Shown here piece by piece: positions 9,550-19,100 of a DNA stretch of 64,000 nt. The notes below the pieces were generated by a model that was not told the DNA's origin, did not search any database, and saw only the letters and a list, made by a program, of their open reading frames with translations. Source of the DNA: an uncultured Nitrosomonas sp. GTDB lineage: Bacteria; Pseudomonadota; Gammaproteobacteria; Burkholderiales; Nitrosomonadaceae. The translations under genes and the position numbers were made by a program. The stretch covers positions 1-64,000 of the forward strand of contig CASDLT010000022.1 in assembly GCA_949281375.1 (NCBI GenBank), written 5' to 3'. Position 1 is the stretch's first letter. Each line of letters starts with the position of its first letter.

Positions 9550-11919
9550 ATGGAACAATCTGCTGTCACCGCAATTGAATTACCGACCGATGTCATCGCA
9601 TTGGTGCCGATGCGTAACGTTGTTTTGTTTCCTCATGTCCTGATGCCGATCACGGTTGGTCGAGTTCGATCCTTAGCGACGATAGAGCACGCGCTGCAAA
9701 CCAAAACATCTTTTGGGATCATGTTGCAAAAAGATGCCACTGTCGACGAGCCTGGCATCGATGCGCTTTGCCGCATGGGCACGCTTGCCAATGTCGTTCG
9801 CCATGCCACTGCCGAGGATGGAACACACCATGTCATCTGCCAGGGTATCGAGCGATTCCAGATTGAGTCATTGGTCGACGGATATCCTTTCATGGCCGCC
9901 AAAATAAAGCGCGTACCGGAATCGGCCCAGATCACTACCCAAACAGAGGCTCTCGCGCTACAGCTTCGGGAACGCGCCATCGAGATTCTGTCGTTATTAC
10001 CGGGTATTCCGGCAGAACTTGCCTACGCTCTGCAAGCGACGCGTGCGCCGTCGCATTTGGCCGACATTACCGCTAGCCTGCTGGATACCGAGATCAGTGA
10101 GAAACAAATGCTGCTGGAAACTACGGATACCGAAGAGCGGTTGCAGAAAGTTCTGCACATTCTTGCGCGCCGCATCGAAGTATTGCGGCTCTCACAGGAA
10201 ATTGGCGAACGCACCAAAGAACACATGGAAGACCGTGAGCGCAAATTCCTGTTGCGCGAGCAATTGAAGACCATCCAAAAAGAACTCGGTGAAGAAAATG
10301 ACAATGATCAGGACATCGCGCAATTGGAAGAAGCCATGGCGCGGGCGCGCATGCCCAACGACATTGTAACGCTAACCCGCAAGGTATGGCAGCGCTTGCA
10401 GCGCATGCCAAGCGCCTCCAGTGAATATTCGATGCTGCACACGTATCTGGAATGGATGACGGAACTGCCCTGGCAGCTTCCTGCGGAACCTCCCATTGAT
10501 TTGGATAACGCTCGTCACATTCTAGAAGCCGATCATTTTGGGCTGGAACGGATCAAGCAGCGCATCATCGAATTTCTGGCGGTGCAGAAACTGAAACCGC
10601 AAGGCCGCGCACCCATTCTGTGTTTCGTCGGCCCTCCCGGGGTCGGCAAAACTTCGCTGGGTCAGAGCATTGCGCGGGCATTGCAGCGCCCGTTCGTCCG
10701 CGTCTCGCTCGGTGGTATTCACGATGAAGCTGAAATGCGCGGCCATCGCCGTACCTATGTTGGCGCAATGCCAGGCAATATCATTCAAAGCATACGCAAG
10801 GCCGGCGCGCGCAATTGCGTCATGATGCTGGATGAAATCGACAAGATGTCAGCCAGCGCACATGGCGATCCATCGGCTGCACTGCTAGAAATACTTGATC
10901 CTGAGCAGAATGCGACGTTCCGCGATAATTACCTCGGCGTACCATTCGACTTGAGCCGCGTGATTTTCATCGCCACCGCCAACGTCATCGACAACGTCTC
11001 GCCTCCCGTGCGCGATCGCATGGAAGTCATTGAATTGCCTGGCTACACTCAGGAAGAAAAGCTTCAAATCGCATTGCGTTACCTAGTGCAGCGGCAGAGT
11101 GAAGGCAATGGTTTGCGCGAAGATCAATGCCAGATCACCGTGGCAGCTCTCGAGTATATTGTAGCCCATTACACCCGCGAAGCCGGCGTGCGACAGTTCG
11201 AGCGAGAAATTGGCCGTGTGATGCGCCATGCCGCGCTCCGAATTGCGGAAGGAAAGGAACAGCAGGTTTCGATCGATGTCAATGAGTTAGATACAATTTT
11301 AGGCGCAAAAAAATTCGAACATGAGCTTGCGCTTCACACCGATCTGCCCGGCGTTGCCACTGGTTTGGCATGGACACCGGTCGGCGGCGACATTCTGTTC
11401 ATCGAAGCAACCCGGGTCAACGGCAACGGACGGTTGATCTTGACCGGACAACTGGGTGACGTCATGAAAGAAAGCGCTCAGGCGGCACTCACATTGGTTA
11501 AAGCACATGCCAGCGATTTACGGATTCCTGGCGCGATGTTCGAAGGCATCGATGTGCACTTGCATGTCCCGGCAGGCGCTATTCCCAAAGATGGCCCGAG
11601 CGCGGGCGTAGCGATGTTCATTGCATTAGCCTCGTTGTTCACCAACCAGCCAGTCCGTCATGAAGTAGCCATGACGGGAGAAATCAGTTTACGAGGATTG
11701 GTGCTGCCAGTGGGCGGTATCAAGGAAAAAGTGCTCGCGGCGCAGCGAGCCGGCATCCGAATCGTATTGTTGCCGGCGCGCAATGAAAAAGACCTGCGCG
11801 ATGTGCCCGAGGCAACCCGCAAGGCCATGCAATTTTTCTATTTGGAAACGGCCAATGATGCGCTTCAACTAGCGTTGGGCGCAACCCATGCTCAATCTCC
11901 AGAATTCACCTTGATCTGA
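9550..11919 (+). CDS. lon: ATP-dependent Lon protease
   Basis: 789 residues, the normal LonA length. The N-terminal substrate domain starts at [13 protein letters not shown]; a coiled coil spans about 185-260. The AAA+ module has Walker A GPPGVGKT around residue 361 and Walker B MMLDEIDK. The C-terminal protease has catalytic Ser in PKDGPSAG (about 684) and Lys in GGIKEK (about 726). Lon degrades damaged and regulatory proteins in the cytoplasm. It follows the BCAM0308 and CBS genes, 150 bases after the latter, rather than the clpP-clpX neighbourhood usual for the housekeeping lon, so it may be a second lon of the genome. An AGAGGA lies upstream of the ATG. Confidence 0.95.
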   Translation: MEQSAVTAIELPTDVIALVPMRNVVLFPHVLMPITVGRVRSLATIEHALQTKTSFGIMLQKDATVDEPGIDALCRMGTLANVVRHATAEDGTHHVICQGIERFQIESLVDGYPFMAAKIKRVPESAQITTQTEALALQLRERAIEILSLLPGIPAELAYALQATRAPSHLADITASLLDTEISEKQMLLETTDTEERLQKVLHILARRIEVLRLSQEIGERTKEHMEDRERKFLLREQLKTIQKELGEENDNDQDIAQLEEAMARARMPNDIVTLTRKVWQRLQRMPSASSEYSMLHTYLEWMTELPWQLPAEPPIDLDNARHILEADHFGLERIKQRIIEFLAVQKLKPQGRAPILCFVGPPGVGKTSLGQSIARALQRPFVRVSLGGIHDEAEMRGHRRTYVGAMPGNIIQSIRKAGARNCVMMLDEIDKMSASAHGDPSAALLEILDPEQNATFRDNYLGVPFDLSRVIFIATANVIDNVSPPVRDRMEVIELPGYTQEEKLQIALRYLVQRQSEGNGLREDQCQITVAALEYIVAHYTREAGVRQFEREIGRVMRHAALRIAEGKEQQVSIDVNELDTILGAKKFEHELALHTDLPGVATGLAWTPVGGDILFIEATRVNGNGRLILTGQLGDVMKESAQAALTLVKAHASDLRIPGAMFEGIDVHLHVPAGAIPKDGPSAGVAMFIALASLFTNQPVRHEVAMTGEISLRGLVLPVGGIKEKVLAAQRAGIRIVLLPARNEKDLRDVPEATRKAMQFFYLETANDALQLALGATHAQSPEFTLI

Positions 11920-12223
11920 ACATTGGGGCTTGAAAGAAAATTCTGAACCGGATAAATAAATTTTGATTATTTTATGGTTGAGCCAATCTAATGGATAGCA
12001 TTCATTCATCGCATTTATTGTCCCCGATGACTAAAATTTTACTGCGATCACGCTGTCAGAAATTGCCTCGTGCGACCATATGCCACATTGACGCTTCACT
12101 CGCTTTGACTCAAAATACATTGAAACATCAGTAAGTAAGTTAGATCGAAATGTCATATCCGTGTCATATCAGTTGGCTACTCTAGTACGTTATGAACACC
12201 GCCATATTGAGGAGCGAATGTAA
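11920..12223 (+). other. Intergenic region downstream of lon
   Basis: A+T-rich and without an open frame of note. I see no strong terminator hairpin for lon. The last 60 bases are probably the leader of the HTH gene at 12224, with GAGGAGCG shortly before its ATG (spacing 8). Confidence 0.4.
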
Positions 12224-12589
12224 ATGAAACAGTCTGACACCCCAAAAACCCGTAACACGTCCAGTCACTCCATTGCCCAGCAAAATGAAACCCATGTATT
12301 TCATAATACGGGGCAACTAAGGCGCGCCAAGCTCCATGCGGCACATCTCATTGAATCGATCGATGCTCATAAACTCTTGCCCATCTCACTACACCAATTA
12401 CTGGAAGCCAGTCTTATCTTACAAACGACCAATTCGAAAATTCTTGCTCTATACCTGAAAAAATCGCCGGCAACGATACGTAATGAATTCCTTAAAATTC
12501 GTTCGATACTTGGACGTTATAGTGAAATTAACAAGGTTTCCAACATTAAGACTCGATCACTGGTCAACGAATTTGCGCTATCAGAATGA
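12224..12589 (+). CDS. Small protein with a LuxR/NarL-like helix-turn-helix
   Basis: 121 residues. The first ~45 are polar and probably disordered (many Ser, Thr, Asn, Gln, His). Residues ~55-100 resemble a GerE-type HTH: a leading helix (LHQLLEASLIL), then NSKILALYLKKSPATIRNEFLKIRSIL, where SPATIRNEF sits where the recognition helix is expected. There is no receiver domain. It may be a stand-alone DNA-binding regulator. It is a single-gene unit between lon and the divergent AmmeMemoRadiSam operon, and its target is unknown. The HTH assignment is by eye and moderate; the reading frame looks real, with a good ribosome site. Confidence 0.55.
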   Translation: MKQSDTPKTRNTSSHSIAQQNETHVFHNTGQLRRAKLHAAHLIESIDAHKLLPISLHQLLEASLILQTTNSKILALYLKKSPATIRNEFLKIRSILGRYSEINKVSNIKTRSLVNEFALSE

Positions 12590-12694
12590 ACCAATTATGT
12601 AATCGATGTTAATTTGTTTTTAATGAGAAACCGTAAGAATGCATCACAATTTGAATCATTCGTTTCTATTTTCAGCCTGAAATAATGATCAGCG

Positions 12695-13327
12695 TCATAG
12701 ATACGTTAGAAACCAATCTGCTGCGAGCTTTGCAGCCTTTTTCAAGGTTCCTGGCTCCTCAAACAAGTGTGTCGCTCCCGGAACAATCGCGAAGTCTTTC
12801 GTGCATGCCAGCGACACATAGGCTTGTTCATTTAGTTCGATCACAGCATGATCTTCGCTTCCGACAATAAGTAATGTCGGCGCCAGCACACGGCTTAATG
12901 CGTTTGTTTCCGCCAAATCAGGGCGACCACCACGCGAGACCACAGCAACAACACCGGTTCCCATCTTCGCCGCCGCCTGCAACGCAGCAGCCGCCCCCGT
13001 GCTGGCGCCAAAATAGCAAATCTTGAGATTTTCTGTGACCGGATTGATTCGCAACCAAGCTGTTGCAGCAATCAAGCGGCGAGTCAGCAAATCAATATCG
13101 AATCGTGTGGAATAATCCTGATCTTCATCGCGCGTCAACAAATCGAATAGCAATGTGGCCATGCCATGTCGGTGCAGCATCTGAGCTACAAAACTGTTCC
13201 GCGGACTGAATCGACTGCTGCCGCTGCCATGGGCAAACACGACAATACCGGACGCCGTTGATGGAATCGTCAACTCGCCTTCCAGTTCAATCGAATCTGC
13301 TGGGATTTTTACCGCTACCGTATTCAT
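12695..13327 (-). CDS. Dienelactone-hydrolase-like alpha/beta hydrolase
   Basis: 210 residues with a complete alpha/beta-hydrolase triad: Ser109 in GASTG, Asp159 in GSEDH and His187 in GATHLFEE. The oxyanion region is FAHGSGSSR near 31-39. The subfamily (dienelactone-hydrolase-like) is often encoded with, or fused to, phosphoribosyltransferases; here it is free-standing. Its start overlaps the amrS stop by 4 bases (ATGA), so it is the terminal gene of the amrB-amrA-amrS operon. That makes it a candidate auxiliary enzyme of the AmmeMemoRadiSam pathway, but the substrate is unknown. Confidence 0.8.
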   Translation of the reverse strand: MNTVAVKIPADSIELEGELTIPSTASGIVVFAHGSGSSRFSPRNSFVAQMLHRHGMATLLFDLLTRDEDQDYSTRFDIDLLTRRLIAATAWLRINPVTENLKICYFGASTGAAAALQAAAKMGTGVVAVVSRGGRPDLAETNALSRVLAPTLLIVGSEDHAVIELNEQAYVSLACTKDFAIVPGATHLFEEPGTLKKAAKLAADWFLTYL

Positions 13328-14421
13328 GATGTCGCTTCAATTGTTACCGGAATGCGTTGCCTTCCAAAATAGCCTGTGAATTGCTCAAAATGTCCAGCTA
13401 TGGGCGTATCACAGTGTTGGCATCGGCCCTCTCGCGTCAGATGGTAATCATCAATTTCATACCAGTCCCGCACAATGGCAGCACTTCCACAGGCTGGACA
13501 AATCGTCGTATCGCCTTCTAGATTATGAATATTACCCGTATATACATAGTTCAAGCCAGCAGTTTGTGCAATATTGCGCGCCTGAATTAGCGTTTCTGGT
13601 GGTGTGCACATCCGGTCAGTCAGCTTGTAATCGGGATGAAAAGCGCTGAAATGCAATGGTACCTCAGTACCTAGCTCCGTTGCGATCCATTCGCTCATTG
13701 CGCTGATTTCAGCGGCTGAATCATTCAATCCCGGGATCAATAATGTTGTCAATTCGAGCCACACATCGGTTTCATGCTTCAGATACTTCAAGGTTTCCAA
13801 CACAGGTTGTAAATGGGAACCGGTCTGCTTCACATAAAATTCATCGGTGAATGCCTTGAGATCAACATTGGCGGCATCCATTCTGGCAAAGAAATCACGT
13901 CTTGGTTGAGCGTGAATATAACCCGCGGTAACAGCAACGGCACGAATGCCCCTAGCATGACACGCATCGGCAACATCCATCGCATACTCGGCAAAAATCA
14001 CAGGATCATTGTACGTAAAGGCAACGCTCTTACATCCGTATTTTTCGGCGCAGCGTACAATATCTTCCGGAGAGGCTTGATCGAGTAATTTGTCAAAATG
14101 ACGTGATTTAGAAATGTCCCAATTTTGGCAAAATTTGCACGCGAGATTGCAGCCTGCTGTACCAAATGACAAAACGCGGCTACCTGGATAAAAATGATAC
14201 AGCGGTTTTTTTTCGATCGGATCGATGCAGAATCCGGAAGAACGCCCGTACGTAGTCAACACCATTGCGTTATCGATACGCCCTCTCACGAAGCAGGCGC
14301 CACGCTGGCCTTCATGCAGTTTGCAATCTCTAGGACATAAATCACATTGTATTCGCCCATCTTCAAGCCTATGCCAATAATGAGCCGGGAAACGCTCCTC
14401 CCTGCTGATCGGTTCATCCAT
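13324..14421 (-). CDS. amrS: AmmeMemoRadiSam system radical SAM enzyme
   Basis: 365 residues. The radical-SAM cluster motif is CNLACKFC (Cys91, 95, 98). The N-terminal cysteine set (CDLCPRDCKLHEGQRGAC, residues 26-43) is typical of AmrS and the pyruvate-formate-lyase-activating-enzyme-like group. The C-terminus has two further CxxC pairs (CPAC and CQHC), suggesting an extra metal site. It overlaps amrA by 8 bases and the hydrolase by 4. The three-gene set amrB-amrA-amrS defines the AmmeMemoRadiSam system, whose biochemical product is not settled to my knowledge. The assignment rests on the motifs plus the diagnostic neighbours. Confidence 0.92.
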   Translation of the reverse strand: MDEPISREERFPAHYWHRLEDGRIQCDLCPRDCKLHEGQRGACFVRGRIDNAMVLTTYGRSSGFCIDPIEKKPLYHFYPGSRVLSFGTAGCNLACKFCQNWDISKSRHFDKLLDQASPEDIVRCAEKYGCKSVAFTYNDPVIFAEYAMDVADACHARGIRAVAVTAGYIHAQPRRDFFARMDAANVDLKAFTDEFYVKQTGSHLQPVLETLKYLKHETDVWLELTTLLIPGLNDSAAEISAMSEWIATELGTEVPLHFSAFHPDYKLTDRMCTPPETLIQARNIAQTAGLNYVYTGNIHNLEGDTTICPACGSAAIVRDWYEIDDYHLTREGRCQHCDTPIAGHFEQFTGYFGRQRIPVTIEATS

Positions 14422-15010
14422 GCACGACCTCCTTGGAATAAGTCGTTTCTCTCCATTTGCTGACTGTGTAGCGAGACAATGTAATGCCTTTAGTCCAGAA
14501 GCCTTCAGATAAATGTGCCTTTAATTTCAGTTTGGCAAGAAATTGCTGCGGTTGAGGAAAATTCTCCCAGACCTGTGGCAGAAAAGTACTTCGATGTGGG
14601 CCAAACTCAAGCACAATGCCATCGATGCCTGGGCGCAATTGCTTCAATGCTTCTTTTTCATTACTGAAATTGAGCGGTTGTAACTTCGACAGCAATGAGA
14701 CCTCGATAGTGACTAAATCCAGCTCGCTCGGTGTCAACGGTGTAAACCTGGGATCATGCAAAGCTGCGGAGACTGCATTGTTACTGACATCCTTGATCAG
14801 GGGACTGTACGCATATAAAGAACCGATACAACCCCGTAACGCCTGATTTTCGGTCAAGGTAACAAAAGTCGCTCCTGGTTCAGAAAGCCAAACTTTATTG
14901 GTATTCGTATACAAGGATGGACAAGGAATATCCAGCGCTCGAGAAATAGCAGCCCGTGCAATGTCCAGCAGGATTTTTCCTTGTTCGTTCTTCTCGATGG
15001 GCGTTATCAT
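14414..15010 (-). CDS. amrA: AmmeMemoRadiSam system protein A (AMMECR1 domain)
   Basis: 198 residues of AMMECR1 domain. The family signature LRGCIGSLYAYSPL is clear, as are a following NAVSAALHDPRFTPLTPSEL and the motif GIDGIVLEFG. The human homologue AMMECR1 is known from a deletion syndrome; the bacterial protein is predicted to act with AmrB and AmrS. The start lies 12 bases from the amrB stop, with GAGAGGAGG (Shine-Dalgarno) immediately before it. It is soluble, with no signal peptide or membrane segment. Confidence 0.92.
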   Translation of the reverse strand: MITPIEKNEQGKILLDIARAAISRALDIPCPSLYTNTNKVWLSEPGATFVTLTENQALRGCIGSLYAYSPLIKDVSNNAVSAALHDPRFTPLTPSELDLVTIEVSLLSKLQPLNFSNEKEALKQLRPGIDGIVLEFGPHRSTFLPQVWENFPQPQQFLAKLKLKAHLSEGFWTKGITLSRYTVSKWRETTYSKEVVHG

Positions 15011-15022
15011 TTTTACCTCCTC

Positions 15023-15808
15023 TCAATCAAAGGCAACTGCGGCATATCCCACGACACGTTCATGCGAACCGGCCGTATCCCCTGAATTACGCAGATCCAG
15101 CACATGCGGCGTCAAATGATGCTGCTGTGCCGCAACAATCAGCCCATTGATGGCTATACTTCCGCACGCCCGATCATGCTCAACCAGCTTCTGGAGCTGT
15201 ATGATGGACTGCATCGTTTCTTGATCCATCCGCTGAGCAATGGAGTAAGGTAAATAATGGGAAAGATCAGAACTCACTATAATCAATGTCTCATCTCCAC
15301 CCCATACACGCGCTAATACGTCGGCCACGGCTTCTGCCGAGGTGAACCCCACAGCTAGGGGCAATAAGGTAAATTTACCCAGAACACTTTGCAAAAAAGG
15401 CAATTGAACTTCCAATGAATGTTCCAGGTCATGCGCTTCCCTACTAATTACTATTTGCGGCAAGTGAGCAATTTTATTGACCAAATTCTGATCGAGCTCG
15501 ACACTTCCCAGCGGGGTATCAAAAACTTCCACACCAGGCAAGGCCAGCCCCTGAACAGCCAGACGATGTGCAGGACCAAGCAGAACGACACGCTGGATAA
15601 CTGCACGGATGGAATCCAGGCAGGCATAAGCCGATGCCGCGACAGGACCAGAATATTGATAACCCGCATGGGGAACAATCAAAGCTTTGGGTTTGCAGTT
15701 GGCATCAATCGCATTAGCCAACAAGTGATGCACCTCATGTTTTAACTGTTGCTTATCCAATGGGTAGAACAATCCTGCCACTGCAGGTGATCGAACATTC
15801 GACGCCAT
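15023..15808 (-). CDS. amrB: AmmeMemoRadiSam system protein B (MEMO1 family)
   Basis: 261 residues of MEMO-like fold. It has the N-terminal RSPAVAGLFYP, the conserved PHAGYQYSGPVAA, the central HDLEHSLEVQLPFL and SSDLSHYLPY. The His residues in these blocks correspond to the metal-binding positions of the MEMO1/extradiol-dioxygenase-like family. It is the first gene of the minus-strand operon amrB-amrA-amrS-hydrolase. Family length is about 260-270, so it is complete, and the start fits the alignment (MASNVRSPAVAG). Confidence 0.92.
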   Translation of the reverse strand: MASNVRSPAVAGLFYPLDKQQLKHEVHHLLANAIDANCKPKALIVPHAGYQYSGPVAASAYACLDSIRAVIQRVVLLGPAHRLAVQGLALPGVEVFDTPLGSVELDQNLVNKIAHLPQIVISREAHDLEHSLEVQLPFLQSVLGKFTLLPLAVGFTSAEAVADVLARVWGGDETLIIVSSDLSHYLPYSIAQRMDQETMQSIIQLQKLVEHDRACGSIAINGLIVAAQQHHLTPHVLDLRNSGDTAGSHERVVGYAAVAFD

Positions 15809-16159
15809 GCCATTCTCCCGGTTTCATTATGATAAAGAGGAAAACACATTCCAGATTGAATCAGCTTCATAGCGTTTGACTGCATTTGCATTGCTGAGTT
15901 TTCAAAATGAGGTTCGTGGATCAGATTTTTTTGCACCGATGCTAGTGCAAACCACAGAGATTACGTCAATGCCTCAGGTAACGATGAATATCGGCCGGTG
16001 ATTCGCAGCAATATGTTGATAAACCAAGGTGAATAAATGCGCGGATGAGCTTGTAACGATAAGTGATTGGTTCAGACAGAGGGTTCTGAAATCATGAAGA
16101 AAATCAGGGAAATCGGCCTGTGCCAATCTTCCCTGATTTTGGAACTACTGTGCAGTCAG
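15809..16159. other. Intergenic region between the peroxidase and amrB genes
   Basis: Holds the upstream region of amrB and, near 16100-16140, a strong hairpin downstream of the peroxidase gene. No open frame resembling a gene. Confidence 0.5.
16100..16140 (-). terminator. Rho-independent-like terminator after the RTX peroxidase gene
   Basis: A 12-bp perfect stem, AAAATCAGGGAA (16100-16111) with TTCCCTGATTTT (16129-16140), encloses a 17-base loop. It lies 19 bases past the peroxidase stop. The stem ends in T-rich sequence in the minus-strand direction, though without a long U-run. Confidence 0.7.
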
Positions 16160-19100
16160 CTACAGAATGAAATCTGCAGCGGAGAGACTAAGATTGGCTG
16201 ATAACTGAATTTGCAATTCAGGAGCCAATGATCCATTAATATTGGCTTGTAGCAACCCTGTTGCAGCATCATAGCGAACCTGTCCGGGCCCAGTGATTGT
16301 CGCAACGAACGAAAAGGCTTGATTACCTGCAAGGACCGTATTCGCATCGATTCCAGCAAGATCTATCTTATCGGTTCCACTGACAAAATCTGTGATGGTA
16401 TCCTGATTGATGCCGATGGATTGTCCAACGGCAGCATAACGGAATGTGTCAATACCCGCACCGCCAGTCATAGCGTCAGCACCACCAGCGCCTATCAAAA
16501 TATCACTCCCAGCTCCACCGTTCAGCGTGTCGTTGCCCGCGTTACCATTCAAGGTGTTGTTGCCATTATTACCGATCATGACGTTATTAAAGTCATTACC
16601 TTGCGAGGTAATATTACCGCTACCCGTCAACGTAATATTCTCTAACTGGGTGCCACTCAGGTTTCGGAGTACCGAGCTGATCACGGTATCGATACCTTCA
16701 TTGGCTAGCTCATTGATGATATCTGTACCTGAATTGACGACATAGGTATCATCCCCTAAACCACCCGTCATGGTGTCAACACCGAAACCACCGTCGAGCG
16801 TATCATTGCCATCGCCCCCTATCAGTGTATCGGCCCCATCCAAGCCACTAAGAACATTATTATTGCTATTGCCAGTCAGCACATTGACCCCCGCATTACC
16901 GGTACCGTTAATCGCATTTGAACCGGTGAGCGTCAGATTCTCGAAGGTAGCGCCAATCGTAAAGGTAACCGAACTTTGAACCGTATCCGTGCCACCTCCG
17001 GCCAGCTCAGTCAGCGTGTCAGTCGTCGTATCGACGATGTAGGTGTCGTTTCCAGTACTACCCACCAATATATCCACACCACCGGCACCATCCAGCGTAT
17101 CGTTTCCGGCCAGGCCATAAATGACATCATTGGTCGCTGTGCCCACTAAATTGTCATCGCCGGTGGTTCCAAACATGGCTGTTCTATCGGTAAATTGTAT
17201 CCTCTCGATATTACGGAGCGTATCGACGCCCTCATCAACGGCACCTGCGGCCACGTTGGCATGATCAACAAATATCGTCCCGGTCGAGGAGCTGACCGTG
17301 ACGACATAATTGGCGAATACGTCGTTATATACCGCAGTATCAATGCCAGTATTGTTCGACAAAATCTCCCGGACGATTGTGAGCTGATCAGGCGTATACG
17401 TTCCATTTTGCACGGCCGTGCGGAGTGCGCTGGTCATGTTATCGAATGAGGTGGTGCCGTTCGCGACAATGCGCGTGTTCAGGAAGGCATCCCCATCGAT
17501 AATGTCATCGCCGCCCAGACCCTGGATCCGATCACTACCGCCTCCACCCAGCAGAATGTTGCCGGAATCAAAGACCGTTGCGCCACCCAGTATCGCGCTC
17601 AGCCCATTGATTTGCGCGATTCGATTAGCGGCACTATGTCCACCCGCAGCCGGATTGTTGATGTCGCTCAGAGCATTGTTCTGCCCCGAGGTGGGATCAA
17701 GCAGTGTCAATTCCACACTCGTCCGGTTATCGCCAACAATCACATCATTCGCATTCCATCCCGATGCAGCTTCGACAAACTTGAAACGATCCACCGTGAC
17801 GGGTTCCCCGGGAAGACCTGCATTAATGATCAGCCTGCTCAGATCGATATTCGAGACGCCCGTGAGGCCATCGCTGACGACCCAGTCGAAGCCGACATCG
17901 CCATCCATGAAATCCACGCCGGCCATGCCATTGAAGATGTCATCGCCGCCCTCGCCGGTGAAATCATCGGCGCCGCCGCCCCCTACGAATACATCATTAC
18001 CGCGGATCAGTGCAGTATTGAATGGATCATTATTGTCGCCAATAGCGCCGCCTGCGGTTCCGTTCTGAATCCAGTCGTGACCATCATTACCGATCATCGC
18101 AGCATTTGCGGTGTTGCCGAAAATAAAGTCATTGCCCGGCCCTGCAAACACTTCCGATACGTCATTGCCAGAAACTACGAAATCGTGGCCTTCGCCGGCT
18201 AAAATCAGATTAAGGCCACTTCCGGCATTGATAAAATCATGACCGTCGCCGCCTTTGATGTTGTCATCCCCGGCCGAATCGGTGATTCGATCGTTGCCGT
18301 CACCACCATTCAGTGAATCGTTCCCGGCGCCGCCTTCCATGCGATCGTTGCCGCCGTCGCCCCAAATCGTATCATCGCCGCTGCCGGCGCGGAGCCTGTC
18401 GATTCCTTCAGTACCACCCATCACGATGTGCTCGGCACCGTTATACCGAATCGTGTTGGCGCCCAGAGAAGTATCTCTTACCAGTAGAGCGCTTTCGTTA
18501 TACGGTGTACTTGGATCATTAAAAATACCCGTCGGATTTACCAACAAATTTCCGGCTTCGAAAGTATAGGTTGGTGTCGAGAATACATCGAATGGCAAGT
18601 GCTTGACGTTCGGCAAGTTGCGCATGATCATCTCGGCGAAGGAGTTTTCCTCCAACTGCGTCAGAAAATCGAGACCCGCTGTACGCGCCAGATAGTAGAA
18701 GCGATCACCATTCTGCAGATTTTCCATTTGTGTTTCGAACACAAAATTGAATGTCGAACCCAATAATCCGCCAAATGGGGGAGGTGCTTCGGCCAATCCA
18801 CCGATCCAGAAATCAATCGAATCCAGTCCATTATTAGCCGTATCAGTGCCGTTCATGAAATCGCTATCGTTATTGATCAGGAAGTCTGCGGCTGCCCGTT
18901 TTTCATCCATCGTTACCGCGCTGATGATGCTGGGATGATTGCCATAGGCAGCTATAAAATTGGTCAATGATTCAGGGTGCCGAAGCGCCGCGCCAAAATC
19001 CGCCCAGCTTTCGTAAGGAGCAACCGCACTCAGGCCACTATCGTCATGGAACATGCGGCGCGCATCATTGAGCGATGGAATTCCAGTATCACGGCCGCGG

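Noticed and set aside
17418..18068. Ser/Pro-rich plus-strand open frame
   Set aside because: The complement of Gly/Asp-rich RTX repeats reads as Ser/Pro-rich; an artefact of the repeats.
16440..18420. Short periodic repeats resembling a tandem array or CRISPR
   Set aside because: Period follows the 9-residue RTX units in frame and the copies vary; no constant repeat with unique spacers.
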